Positions 20,995 through 32,577 of a DNA stretch of 64,000 bases are shown piece by piece. Position 1 is the stretch's first letter. Each line of letters starts with the position of its first letter. The stretch is from Hofstenia miamia (taxonomy: Eukaryota > Xenacoelomorpha > Acoela), in the NCBI GenBank assembly GCA_004352715.1, contig SCFE01000121.1, positions 5,192 through 69,191 on the forward strand, written 5' to 3'. The notes beneath the pieces are model-generated. The model saw only the letters and a list, made by a program, of their open reading frames with translations. It was not told where the DNA came from and searched no databases. Made by a program: the position numbers and the translations under genes.

Positions 20995-22897
20995 CTAAAC
21001 AAAGTCTTTACTTATGGAAAAATTCAAAAATAGTTTATGCGCAAGGGGGAATCGCAGCATTGCTAATAGTGTCTGCTGTTACAATAGGATTGCAGTTAAC
21101 AGCGCTCTATTAACTAACTATTCATTTAAAGCAATTAACGTAGTTTGTTTCAGGAACGGAAACCTGCACCCACAGAAGGTCGTGATCTAATGGAATTATA
21201 AAATTTAATTGAAGAAAAATTTACCCTTCTATCTTGTAGTGCTTTCAGGTTTTGAATATAGTTTTTAGCGAGTGAGTTATGACAATCTAAACTGATTTTG
21301 AAGGATCCATCGCAGATTCAAAAAATTTCTGTAACATTTGGAGATAACAAAAATTGTCAAAATAGAGCGACTAGTAGCAATATAAAAAAAGGAAATTTGC
21401 ACCCACAGAAGGTCGTGATCTAATGGAATTATAAAATTTAATTGAAGAAAAATTCACTCTTCTATCTTGTGGTGCTTTCAAGTTTTGAATATACTTTTTA
21501 GCGAGTGAGTTATATGATTTGAAATATTTATAAAATTTTTCAACTAGTGCCCATTGTCGTAAACAAGAATCCGATGTTTGCTTGGCACATGCCTATTATG
21601 TCCACATTATTTCTACAGTATACAGTCATGTTCAAAGTTTCTCGTACATCTTTATAAAAAAAAACATATTTAAATCATTTAGCCTTAACATGTCAACCAA
21701 ATTGAGACATCCATTAATTATTGAAATATGTCAATAGAAGTGCTAATTAATACGGGAGGGTGTTGCCACGAAATCGAAAGTGGTACCTTTTGCAATTATA
21801 TTTTCTCAGTTGCAGTTGACAGTTACACACCACCTATGCTGCATAAAGTGGTTTCATACACGCTACGAATAACATGTGAGCTATTTTGAAGCATAGACGA
21901 GAATATCACTTAGGAACTGGTATATTCAGTGGTGGGATTCAAGGGTTCGCACCGGTTCGCGCGAACCGGTTCCTAAAAATATAAAATTTCACAGAACCGC
22001 CGGAACCAGTTCCTGGATTACCTTCTTCGACTGAAACGTACAAGCACTTTAATATTGGGTTAGTACGCAGTACACGTTGCCATGGCAACGCAACTGATAA
22101 CAGTCCGCTCTTAAACCTCAGTATTATATATTTCCTACAGCACGAGAATTGTGAAAACTGTAGGTACAATGATTAGCAGTTCAATGCAGTCTTCATGCAT
22201 CATATGATCAGTTTTTTCAGTGCAAGATCAAGTAAACCTCGGTTTGAATTTTCAAAGCTAAAATAATTGTACAAGTTAGAAGTTAAATCTGCATGACCAT
22301 TAGTTCAATTAGCACAGGAAAAGTAATAGATGCAACGCCTGCAAAATAGGAAAAATCGTTCTTTGATTTTGCGGAAGAAACTGAAGGTACAGAGGAATAT
22401 ATTTCAAACACTGCATAGTAAATGTTCTAATAAAATTGATAATTAATATTTGCATAATGCAATTATATATGTGCTAATATACATTATGCACAATGCGATG
22501 AGCGGTATCATTTATCTGATTTGATATTAAAACTGAAACTCACCTTTTTAAATGTAGAGAAATTAATGTCAGCAATCGCATTTTTGACTGAATCATTCAG
22601 TTGAATTTTAGTCGACGTGCTATTTAAATAGGTTTGATATATAGGCATCAACGGTACTCGATTGAGTGACTTAGGTCCACAAACAAGAGCATGCCCACTA
22701 TCTAGCTGCTTAAGAAATATGCATCTTCTGCCTCTTTCTCGACCACACAATAAGACTACAATTGTTCCGGGAGTAAGCGATTTCTTTAATATAATGTGAG
22801 GTTGTTCACCTCTTTTAGGGTGCGCCTTTACACGTTCTGCAGGTGGATAATAGGCTTTAGCTACAGCAGCCTTGGGCGTCTTAGATTTAGAAACCAT
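20764..22897 (-). CDS. RPL6: Ribosomal protein eL6 (RPL6), two exons
   Basis: Exon 1 is 22897-22544 (118 codons) and exon 2 is 20994-20764 (76 codons plus TAA), giving 194 residues. The donor is AAAAAG|GTGAG and the acceptor TTTAG|GTT, phase 0. Exon 1 contains the family core SLTPGTIVVLLCGRERGRR...FLKQLDSGHALVCGP..LNRVPL and TSTKI. Exon 2 ends in the family C-terminus LVKYLKTKFSLHGDQYPHLLKF. eL6 is a structural protein of the large ribosomal subunit. Compared with most animal eL6 the N-terminal basic extension is short and several core positions differ (RGKR is RGRR; the AYF motif is missing), so the lineage is fast-evolving. The 1.55-kb intron holds transposon-like repeats. The start at 22897 is the first ATG after upstream stops. 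Confidence 0.93.
21166..21513. repeat. Two 115-bp direct repeats in the RPL6 intron
   Basis: 21166-21280 and 21399-21513 are about 95% identical (both begin GCACCCACAGAAGGTCGTG), spaced 233 bp start to start. They are likely the ends or internal repeats of a short transposon. Confidence 0.85.
21927..22160. mobile_element. hAT-like transposon end with strong palindromes in the RPL6 intron
   Basis: It begins CAGTGGTGGGATTCAA, a sequence typical of hAT-superfamily termini. It carries a perfect 20-bp palindrome ACCGGTTCGCGCGAACCGGT (21951-21970) and CGTTGCCATGGCAACG (22075-22090). The opposite end was not found, so only one terminus is called. Confidence 0.5.
22544..22897 (-). CDS. RPL6: RPL6 exon 1
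   Basis: Start codon at 22897-22895; ends at the GT donor at 22543-22542. It encodes the KOW-like core with GTIVVLLCGRERGRR. Confidence 0.92.
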
Positions 22898-24141
22898 CTA
22901 AATGTATAATTAATAAATAAAGAGCATAAATCGAAAAATTATTCTGAAAGCCATTTAATAACGTTTTAATAAAAGTTAATTACAAAACTATTAATTATTT
23001 AAAGTTATTATTTATATCCAGGCTGATCACCTTGTCCGAAAACTAATTGGGACTATAATAAGGGTAGGTGTTTTTATTGTATTTCTTATATTTTAAGAAC
23101 TCAGTTTAACGAATAAAATTTCCATTAATGTGGTCACGTTCAAGTTAATAATTATGTGATAGTTACAATTTTTTACAGCAAAACCTTATATTAAACTAAA
23201 AATACGATTCTCATCGAAAGAAAACCATTCCCCGCTCCTGAACAAGACAAACCAATAACGCAAAATGCTAAATACTAATACATGAATGTAGATAAAAGGT
23301 AACTATTTCATAAACTTTCGTGCAAGGGAATAGCTATTGTACAAATTGGATTAGGGTTACACCCACAGACTGCTAACGTTAACAATTTTTTCATTTAAAC
23401 CGGCAAAATTTGAAATTGAGACTGGTTCCATAAATGTGATGCAAGGAATGAGAACTTCCAGACAGTTAAAGGCTGTAAATTGGTATATTAAATTAACGCC
23501 GGGTGATTTTAGTACTTCAACTCAATTAGAACGCCTCTATAAGTTATTGGTTCAAAGCAGTAGTAAATTCCTGTTTTTATTGAAAAATATATGCATCAGA
23601 TACATCTAAATTTCGATACTTGATGCCCCCAGTACCATTGTATTGGATACTAATTCCATCGCATGCCAATTCATGAAATATAATGGAGTAAGACTTGCTT
23701 TTTTCATTATGCTATATATGCGCTAAATTATGTGCACACTTGCATAAAGCCCGCACTATTTCTGCACAAGGCAATTTCTGTGTTAGTAAAAAAGAACTCC
23801 TGTAATTGTGCACAGTACATTTTGACGTAAAACGCCGTCCTGTATAAAAACTAGCCTCTGACAAAAACATTGGAGAAAAATAAATGACCTTTAAAATCGA
23901 AAATTCTATATAAAATTTATAAAATTAAATAACAGTATTACAAAAATCCTAGAGAAATACACTCAAACACCCCAAAATAGGACTGAATTTGAAACAAAAA
24001 ATTTCTTGTCCGGATTTATCCGGATTAACTTTAACTTTCAGTAGTCGCAACTTTTCATATTTTTAATATATGAAATTCAACAATATCTTCTCATTTACTA
24101 GCATATGATCAGGAATACATTGAACATTGCAATATCGTTGT
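22898..24141. other. Upstream of RPL6; no further gene seen
   Basis: The region presumably includes the RPL6 promoter. I see no TATA box at a convincing distance and no coding exon. Confidence 0.35.
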
Positions 24142-24630
24142 TTTAAGAAATCCTAGCATGAACCATTCTACGGGAATGATAGTGTAGGATGTTAATGAAT
24201 CAAACAATTTTGAACTAGCCATTGCATTAAATAAGTTCAAAAGTTTGTTCTAGATGTAAAATGTAATTTAGAAGAGAATAAAAGGAGTCCGAAGTTGATC
24301 CGAACATTATTGACTTCATATTCAACGTTTTATTAAGGTCATTCCACAATAAGGGGGGTTGCGCCTTGCGAAAACCTAGATTGCGGGACGAATAATGCTC
24401 AGATCGATTTCGGACCTATTTTATTCACTTCAAAATTAAATTTTACATCTATAATGTTCTTTTCAGTTTGTTTCAAGATGGAAATTTGATAAGACAGGCC
24501 GGGATCATTATTTTCTTCCAAATCCAATATAAGTGCGGGAACATTGTTCAAATATGTAGACTCCTGTTTATTATCACCTAATTAATCATTTATTACGAAA
24601 ATATACTTATATTAAATGAGAAATTACAAT
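24142..24630. repeat. 489-bp sequence duplicated exactly at 25398-25886
   Basis: The second copy is bounded by single Ns at 25397 and 25887 and interrupts a minus-strand LINE. Identity appears complete, so it is an assembly insertion rather than a genomic duplication. Confidence 0.9.
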
Positions 24631-24639
24631 GAAATCACT

Positions 24640-24720
24640 AGCGCCATTATAATATTTAGTAAAATAGACATAAGCGCCATTATAATAGTTCAAAATAGTA
24701 TGCCAGTAGCGCCCTTATAA
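24640..24720. repeat. Three-unit minisatellite, ~34-bp unit with AGCGCCATTATAAT
   Basis: AGCGCCATTATAAT occurs near 24640 and 24672, and a variant AGCGCCCTTATAAT near 24706. Related units are seen at 27943-28022 and 28186. Confidence 0.7.
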
Positions 24721-24724
24721 TTGG

Positions 24725-26420
24725 TCATTTTCGAAAATATTGAAAATGAGATAACCAAAAAGAATTTATTAATTGTTTGTGATATATATTTGAGACGTTT
24801 CGCAGATGGTAAAGATGCCTAACTCCAGAAGCCATTTTTTTAACTTTAGTCATTAAAAATTGTTCGAAATTTAAATCATTGTCAATCTCAACACCTAAAT
24901 AATTTATTGATTCACTTTGCTTTATTGGTACTTGATTTATATTTAGTTCAATGTTTTTTGTGAGATTTTTGAATGTTTTAGGCGAGAAAATTATAAATTG
25001 TGTTTTTTCAATATTTACTTTCAATTGATTATTTGAGAAATACTTTGTTAAATGTTCGATGTGATTTTGGAGAATTTTTGTAGCATTAAAGTCATTTACA
25101 TTAGTACTTGAGACAGGTATCGTCCGCATATTGATAAATATCACTGTTTTTTTATCTGTTTCGTTATATCATTTACGTAGAGTGAGAATAGGATAGGGTC
25201 AAGAACTGTGCCCTGAGGTACCCCACGGTTAGTTGTAATATATTTTGATTTTGCGCCATTAAGTATAACTAGTTGCTGTCGATTTATAAGGAAGTTCATT
25301 ATCAAATTTATAGCGTTGTCATCAAAATTATAATGCATTAATTTGTCTTTCAGTATGTCAAAGTTCATTGAGTTAAACGCTTTGCTCAAATCGAGANTTT
25401 AAGAAATCCTAGCATGAACCATTCTACGGGAATGATAGTGTAGGATGTTAATGAATCAAACAATTTTGAACTAGCCATTGCATTAAATAAGTTCAAAAGT
25501 TTGTTCTAGATGTAAAATGTAATTTAGAAGAGAATAAAAGGAGTCCGAAGTTGATCCGAACATTATTGACTTCATATTCAACGTTTTATTAAGGTCATTC
25601 CACAATAAGGGGGGTTGCGCCTTGCGAAAACCTAGATTGCGGGACGAATAATGCTCAGATCGATTTCGGACCTATTTTATTCACTTCAAAATTAAATTTT
25701 ACATCTATAATGTTCTTTTCAGTTTGTTTCAAGATGGAAATTTGATAAGACAGGCCGGGATCATTATTTTCTTCCAAATCCAATATAAGTGCGGGAACAT
25801 TGTTCAAATATGTAGACTCCTGTTTATTATCACCTAATTAATCATTTATTACGAAAATATACTTATATTAAATGAGAAATTACAATNTATTTGTGTCTAA
25901 ATTTTTTATTATGGTTTCTAGTTCAGTTGCATTTACGAGTCTAAAAAAAAAGTATGATTTTGCTGGGAATTTATTAATGTTTGTCTTTCTCGTATATATT
26001 ATGGAAAATTGAAATTGCCAAGTTCCTTAAATGTTGCATTTAGATGGTCTATTATTCTTGTTTTTCCGTTGTAATTTTGTTATCAATACTTAATTCGTTA
26101 ATGTCAGTTGAAAGTCCTTTACTTTTTCCCAAAAATTTATGAATATATCGCCATTTTTCGTTTGGATTGCTTAGTTTATCGAAGAACCCTTTCTGTTTTA
26201 AGGCAGATTTTTTATTTCTTAAATGTTTAATTACCTTCTTTGATTTTTCGTAATTAGTCCAATTAGTTGTTGTCGGCTCTGTTTTAGCGAGTTCAAACAA
26301 TTTTCTTTTAATGCTTATCTGTGTAATAACAATATCATCGGCATTTGATAAAGCAAATTTTCGCGCCTTTACTTTGGGGTACTTAATTGGTACCGCTTTA
26401 TTAATTGCATTGCAAATTTC
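24725..26420 (-). mobile_element. Non-LTR retrotransposon (EN-RT linker and RT 3' half), interrupted by an assembly insert
   Basis: Reading on the minus strand, 26300-26052 encodes the EN-RT linker (RNKKSALKQKGFFDKL, NEKWRYIHKFLG). After a missing segment, 25389-25141 encodes SKAFNSMN, NRGVPQGTVLDPILFSLYVNDI, and 25144-24725 the thumb region with VNIEKTQFIIFSP and YLGVEIDND. The finger region and the YxDD box are missing or broken: a duplicated 489-bp block (25398-25886) sits exactly there, and a frameshift lies near 25141. The element is inactive. The GTVLDPILF and INYLGVEID motifs resemble those of the LINE at 51.3-53.8 kb, suggesting the same broad clade. Confidence 0.85.
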
Positions 26421-26633
26421 TTTTGAGATTTAATAAATCATACAAGATCCAGATTTTAATGTGTATATATAGTTGAACAATATGTTTTTCAAAAGTGCTT
26501 CCATTATTTCGTCTGTATAATTTAGATAATCTCTTGCATAAATTATTTTAAAATTATTGGCTTTGGTAGTTATAATACTTATATATGTGCAAAGAGCATG
26601 GTCACATTAAGAATTTAAAAAATAAGTCTGAAT

Positions 26634-27600
26634 TTGTTAGGAAGTAGTCAATTAAGTTGTTTTGTCTTGTTGGACAGTCAGTATTTATACAACGAAAATC
26701 ATATGTGGCACAAAATTCTCAACGTGTTGGAGAGGATAGATGCTAGGAGTGTCACAGAAGTAAATAGCTTAGTGTATGCAGGCGCATGGGAAGTGCTGAA
26801 GAATGTAGGCATGAACATGAAGAAGAAAAGGCAACAAGATAAGGGAGACAGAAAGCCAGCATGGGAATAAAGTGGCAATGATTAGGCAGCAAATAGGGAA
26901 GATCAGGACAAGTAAGGCGGTGCAGGACAGCTGCAGGGTAGGTAAAGGGAAGACAATAGAAACTGCAAGAGAAGAGCTAAAGCAGAGACTAGTTGCAGAA
27001 GCTGAGAAACTAAGAAAATATAGGGCAAGAGCAAAGCAAACAAGAGACAACATGAAGTTTGAGGCTCAACAAGGACGATTCTACAAAGAACTAGACGCAG
27101 GAAAAAAGGCTACAGCTAGAGCAGGCGAGGATGCAGTAAGGTTCTGGGAGAATATATGGGGAAGTGAGGGATCAGCGATAGAGAGTGAGCAGATGCAGAA
27201 GAGGTTTAGACAAGAAGAAGAAGCAATCACAACTGCAAAGCTAAAAGAAGCTCTAAAGAAGATGAAGAATTGGAAGGCGCCAGGCAGAGATGAGGTACAT
27301 GGGTATTGGATGAAGAAGTTCACTAGTGTTCATGAGAGACTAGCAGTGGGAAGGACATTTCTGATACAGAAGGACCCAAAGAAAGGCAGTGAATCAAGAA
27401 ACTTCAGGCCAATAACATGGCTGCCAACAACGTGGAAATCGCTAACTTCTGTGATTTCAAGTAGGCTGGCATGTTACTTAGAACAGAATAGGTTGATACC
27501 AGAGGAGCAGAAGGGATGTAGGACAAAGACAAGAGGATGCAAAGATCAGTTGTTGATAGACCAGGCAGTGGTGAAGAATTGTAGAAGTAAGACAAAATTA
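26634..27600 (+). mobile_element. GC-richer non-LTR retrotransposon fragment (EN-less linker plus RT fingers), truncated both sides
   Basis: The frame 26634-26867 encodes EVNSLVYAGAWEVLKNVG, and 26872-27627 encodes the linker (EELKQRLVAEAEKLRKYRARAKQ..., FYKELDAG, VRFWENIWG) followed by the RT segment NFRPITWLPTTWKSLTSVISSRL...EEQKGCRTKTRGCKDQLLIDQ. The sequence leaves homology at about 27598, before the catalytic YxDD. This motif set belongs to a LINE family widespread in marine and aquatic invertebrates, with restriction-enzyme-like or unassigned endonuclease. GC is clearly higher than in flanking DNA, consistent with a more recent arrival than the other relics. Confidence 0.8.
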
Positions 27601-27942
27601 TTCCCAAAACAACGCCACTTCCACTAAAACCCAGTATCTAAATGCGACAAACAGCAACCTATAATTTAACTTTCTTTGTTGAAATTTCTTCATTTCTTAT
27701 ACCCAAAATTTGAAAGATTGTAACTCAGTCAATATTTAACCGATTTTCATGAAGTAAAGTTTTTTAGAAAGAGCATCAAAAACTCTACATGGCCGTGGTA
27801 ATTAAATTTTAATTTTTTTAAGGGAGATATCGGTCAACAGGGTGGTTTAGGTTGGAATGCGAACTTCTCAGCCTCCAACTTGTTTATCATTTAACAGTAC
27901 GATATACCAATATTAAAGATTTTTTGTAGAATACTGTCTCAA

Positions 27943-28022
27943 ACTCCATTATAATAATTACAAAAATATCTCAAGCGCCTCTATAATATTAAAAATTTTT
28001 ATCTGAAACACCACTATAATTA
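27943..28022. repeat. Degenerate ~33-bp tandem units (CGCC-TATAAT type)
   Basis: Three units each hold a form of CGCC(t)CTATAATA; they are related to the minisatellite at 24640-24720. Confidence 0.5.
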
Positions 28023-28386
28023 TTTTTTTGATGTTGCTGCAGCCTGAACCAGCAAGGCTAAAAAGCTGAAATTTTAACCAAACAAAGAACAGTAGATTTA
28101 AGCACCACACCCAAAATTTCAAAAAACAAGTAAATACTGACTAAATGAGAGCCCAATGGCGCTGTGAATTCCCCTTTTGGCGTTTGAGATCAATATTGCT
28201 CGAAATTCCAGTTCCACAGCGCCATTATTATAATAATAATAATAATTTAGCCGCTGAAGGAATACACTACAAAAAAATAAAAACAAGTCAAGTTTTACGG
28301 CAGCTCAAGATCAGAGGTGATATTGGAGCCAAAAGAACTACCAAAATTGAAAATCTCTGTCATCAATGTACAGTAGACAGGATGAA

Positions 28387-29290
28387 TTAAGGACACATTG
28401 AGGTAGGCCATTGATAGGCACCACTAAAGACAAGAGCAGAAGAAGAAATAGACAAATTGTTTTTTACACACTTACGACGATTGGACAGGTAAAACTGGCA
28501 GGGTTTGATGAAATCAGCATTAAAGCCAAATAAACATAATTTGTCAAGAAGGATAGAATGAGGGAGCCGATCAAAAGCTTTAGAAAAGTTAAGAAAGATA
28601 ATGCAACCAGGATCATTACGATCAGAGTGGAAACAGCAGTTTCCAATTAAAGTGAGCAAGTTAGTAACGGTAGAACGACCCGGAAGGTTACCATGTTGAA
28701 AAGCGGAGAAGAGGTGACGAATTTTAGGGACCACATAATGAAAGACAAGACACTCAAAGATGATTGACAACTTTGTATGAGGCAAATTAGTGGGGAGATG
28801 GCAGGAGTACCAGGACAGAGAGAGACAGGATCGGAAAAATTCAAGGGGAAATAGGCATTAGAAGCGATCAGCTTTCTCCAGATCCGAGTAAGCAGAAAAA
28901 TGGTTCCAATTCTAGCTGGGAAGGTCAGGTTTGGAATGCAGGGAACGCAAGAAAGCATAAAAGTCTTGAAGAGATCCAGATGAGAAGCTGGACAAAAGAG
29001 ACTTTGTCGAGTTCCATGAAGTTGATTACGTCTTCTGTGAGAGAAGAGAGTTTCGAAGAATCGGAAGGACAGTAAGGGATGAGAGAGCAGCATTTAGAGA
29101 TACAAAGTCACTGTTAGATTGAGCATATTGAGGAGTGACCGGACAAGCAGATGGGGTAATAGAATTGACAGACAGGCTGAAGTAAACAAATGAGTAATCA
29201 GAAGGTTCGACCAGAACAGGAACCACAAAAATACGAACAGGGTGAGGGCACAAAACCAAGTCAATGTGGGAGGAGTGGGAAGTAGGAGAA
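28387..29290 (-). mobile_element. Decayed non-LTR retrotransposon (linker and RT motif A region)
   Basis: On the minus strand, 29259-29026 encodes a linker with EPSDYSFVYFSLSV and YAQSNSDFVSLNAALSS, and 28785-28387 encodes FQHGNLPGRSTVTNLL and FLNFSKAFDRLPH, where Asn replaces the usual first catalytic Asp of motif A. Frameshifts separate the parts. GC is higher than the surroundings. It faces the plus-strand RT piece at 29385, which may belong to the same family. Confidence 0.7.
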
Positions 29291-29384
29291 AATACCAGTT
29301 GTTTAAGAGAAAAGCGGATTCACATTAGAGTTAATTCCATGAAGATGTCACTAAAATACAGTAAAACTTAATGACGAATATAAT

Positions 29385-29840
29385 GTCGATATAGTCCCCC
29401 TAGTCGGCCCTCTCCTATTCATATTTTACATGGCCGATCTTCATGCCAAGAAGTCTTTTATTGTAAAATATGCAGATGACAGTAATTCCGGGGTTCGCAT
29501 TAAAAAGAGCTGTACTTCCATAACCACAGATGCTCCACTGATTGCGCATTTTTGTGAGGATAACATACTTTCTCTAAACAAATAGAAATCTCAACAAATG
29601 ATTATATCTAGCTAACGTACACGCCCCACTTACCCCCTACCTGATGGCATACCAAGCGTGAATTCAATTCGGTTCATGGGAGTAAATATTGAACCCAACC
29701 TTAGCTGGAACCGATATTTTGACTCAATTTGCAGAAAAACTGTTTCTCGGCTAACAGTGCTAAGACAATTGGCCCCGTCATGCCCTGAAAATGTTTCGAA
29801 TTCCATAACTAGAGCGTCGACTAATGTTCACCAGCACTGA
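29385..29840 (+). mobile_element. RT fragment with YADD box
   Basis: VGPLLFIFYMADLHA, then VKYADDSNSG (the catalytic box), then after stops FMGVNIEPNLSWNRYFDSICRK (thumb) at 29658-29840. Several stops and frameshifts; a dead relic. Confidence 0.75.
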
Positions 29841-30242
29841 CCAGTGCTACGGCAACCAATTTATTAAAAGGCCAAGGTATTCTCGACAGAGCTGCTAGTA
29901 TCACTACTACAGTCCGGTGGGAAAGTTTCTCCCTACTGTTTGGCCCAGCGCAACAGCCTGACCGTGCATGCGAAGTAATTCATACTCTGTACTGTAAAAC
30001 TGATTAGTGTAAAATTTTATTTGTACGCTTTGTTATTTCCCCTACCCTTTATCTCTCTCTATTTAGTGGATCATTAGTAATAGAACAGAAAAACTGTTGA
30101 TTCAATAATTAGTTGCATATTCTATTTATACGAATTATTTGAGCAGCATAATTGAAAAACGTACACAAGCATAACCTTTCGCAGCCACACTTGCACATTG
30201 CAATTCATAGTAAAAAATTGCCACTCATTTTAGAAAGAATTT

Positions 30243-30461
30243 GGGATTTTACTTTAGAGGATCCACTTGTAATGACGTCATAAGATAATTGAACTAACCC
30301 TAACCCCAACCCCTCACCCAAAACTTAAACGTCTTGCAAAAAATAACCAACATGATGAAATACAATGCAATTTTAATGGTATGGGTGTAGGGTTAAGGTT
30401 AGAGTTCAATACCTATTTTATGACGTCACTTGAACTGGGTTCTCTAAAGTAAAATAACGCC
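30243..30461. mobile_element. Palindromic MITE, copy 1 (219 bp)
   Basis: The ends are inverted relative to each other (TTTTACTTTAGAGG ... TCTCTAAAGTAAAA). The arms contain TGACGTCA at 30273-30280 and 30421-30428, and CCCTAACCCC / GGGTTAAGGTTAG tracts. Confidence 0.85.
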
Positions 30462-30524
30462 AAGAATTTTTACACATACTAAAATATTATACACAGTGAC
30501 AAAAAATCCATGAAACAGTGTGGA

Positions 30525-30748
30525 GGCGTTATTGTACTTTAGGGGACCCAGTTTGAGTGACGTCATAAAATGGGTATTAAACTAACCTTAACCCTACTCC
30601 CCAATCAATGCAATTATATTGCATTTCATCTTGTTGATTAATTTTTTGCAAAACACCCAAGTATTGGGTGAGGGAATGGGGTTAGGGTTAGTTTTATACC
30701 CATTTTATGACGTCACATAAACTGGGTCCCCTAAAGTACAATAACGCC
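30525..30748. mobile_element. Palindromic MITE, copy 2 (224 bp)
   Basis: GGCGTTATTGTACTTTAGGGG at the left is repeated inverted at the right, and the inverted match extends for about 70-90 bp through TGACGTCATAAAATGGGTAT and AACTAACC. Same family as copy 1, 64 bp away, and the better preserved of the two. Confidence 0.9.
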
Positions 30749-31138
30749 ACTGAATGAATATTTTCATGAACAGTAGCTGAGCTTGCGATAAGAAAAATTA
30801 ATTAAAACACCATATATCACTAGATTGCTTATAAGCATGAATTACTGAATAATAACGTTAAACATTTTATAACTAAAATCGAGCATAAACTTAAATATTT
30901 TTTACTAAAACCATTTTATACACAATATTTTTGAAGCAAAACAATTTACATATGGTTAACCAACAAAAAATGAAATTTTCCAATTTAGAAAATGTCTTAC
31001 TCCAACGTCGCGCAGCCGAAAAATGTTGACAATAATAATATCGTAAAAGTAATAATTAAAAATTAGGTTCTGTATCACTTTTTTCCAAATTTCATTTTAC
31101 CAAATAGCACATCATTAATTCTAAGACTCTAAACAAGG

Positions 31139-31192
31139 TTTTCAAGTCGAGTTCAAGTTTGAGTGTTTTCAAGTCGAGTTCAAGTTTAAGTA
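31139..31192. repeat. Two 27-bp tandem units
   Basis: TTTTCAAGTCGAGTTCAAGT occurs twice in tandem with a GAGTG/AAGTA end difference. Confidence 0.8.
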
Positions 31193-32577
31193 TTTTTTAA
31201 AGAATATTCTGGGTTCAATTGAGTTTTTAAATTTGGAGTTCTTTATATAAAAAAATTCTTAATATTTCTATAATTTTTTGCGATTGATAAGCAAATTATA
31301 ATATTAAATATATGATATTTTCAATTGTGTATGAGGTCAAAAATTAATGATACCAGGTTTTTCTGATCAGGTTTAGCAAACTCATTTGAGTTTAATTTTT
31401 TAGCATTCTGAGTACTCAAAAACTCTGATTGCAATCCAAAGAATATTTCACAGAAATTGTAATTTTGCATTAGAATGATTGATGATATTTCTTGAATTTA
31501 GCTGTAGTTTGAATAGTTTTCTATATACTGAGAGATAAGGAGAGAAGTTGCTGTAACCAATAGAAATATAAATGTGAATACCTAGCAATATTTCCCATTG
31601 TGTGAAGCATAGAACAAATTATTTTACATCAAATCATTCTATTCTATCAAAATGAAGATATAGCTACATTGCTTGCATTATACATCATAAGTGCAATTTC
31701 TATTCAGTTAAATGAAATTCTCTGTAAAAAAAATCTTAAATTGAATAATTTTTTTATTATAAATATGTAGAAGTATAGCCAGCAGATGATAATATTGTTA
31801 AAAAAGAATCAGACTAAAAATACTATGCTTAATGTCTTAAGCAGTGATTTGTATTAATTTGTTTTTTTCCAAAATTAATTAATTCACTTTATGGTATTGC
31901 TTTATTTAAACTTATGATTTTTTTTTAAAATTCATCAGCCATTTTAATAGTGAGCAAAGTGAATACAAACTACATTATACATATATAACTTTTCTTCTTG
32001 AAATTTTTGTCCCTGAGATAATTTACCTGAAAACATGGAAGCCATGGGTGAGGAGTGCCACATATAGAACCCATCATATTAAAGAAAACAAATTCAGCAC
32101 AACAACATAAAGCTTAGAGTTTACATTTTAGCATGTATAACCTGAAGTAACTTAGTACAGGCCTTTAGATTATCTATTCTTATAAACTTACCCTACTACT
32201 AAGTTTGCAATGTGTTTTAATTTTGCCTATGTCAATTTCTTAATAGTTTTGGTTTTCTTAGCAATTGTAAAACCTAATTTATAAACAAAAGGTTTGTATG
32301 GTCTCTCCATTGGTCTTGGAGGCTACATAATGTTTACTTAACTTGGTTTTGGATAAGAATTCATTTAACCCTTGATAGATAGTATTTATTTGTTAATTAT
32401 TTTAGGTAAGTAAATGTACAAGAATTCAAAAACTTCAATTATGTATTTCAATTTGCAGTTCAAAATCTATGATGGTTTGATAAATGAAAACAACTAAATA
32501 TATTTTATTTAATCATATTAGATAGATTTAATAAATAATTTATATTAATTAGTTACTAATCACAACAACATATCCTA
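31193..32577. other. AT-rich intergenic region, nothing recognised
   Basis: No protein-like frame, RNA gene or clear repeat seen. Confidence 0.4.

Noticed and set aside
28464-28646. Second open frame on the minus strand over the RT relic
   Set aside because: Shadow of the RT frame at 28387-28785.
30290-30320. CCCTAACCCCAACCCC considered as an interstitial telomere
   Set aside because: It is part of the arms of the palindromic MITE and too short and irregular for a telomere array.
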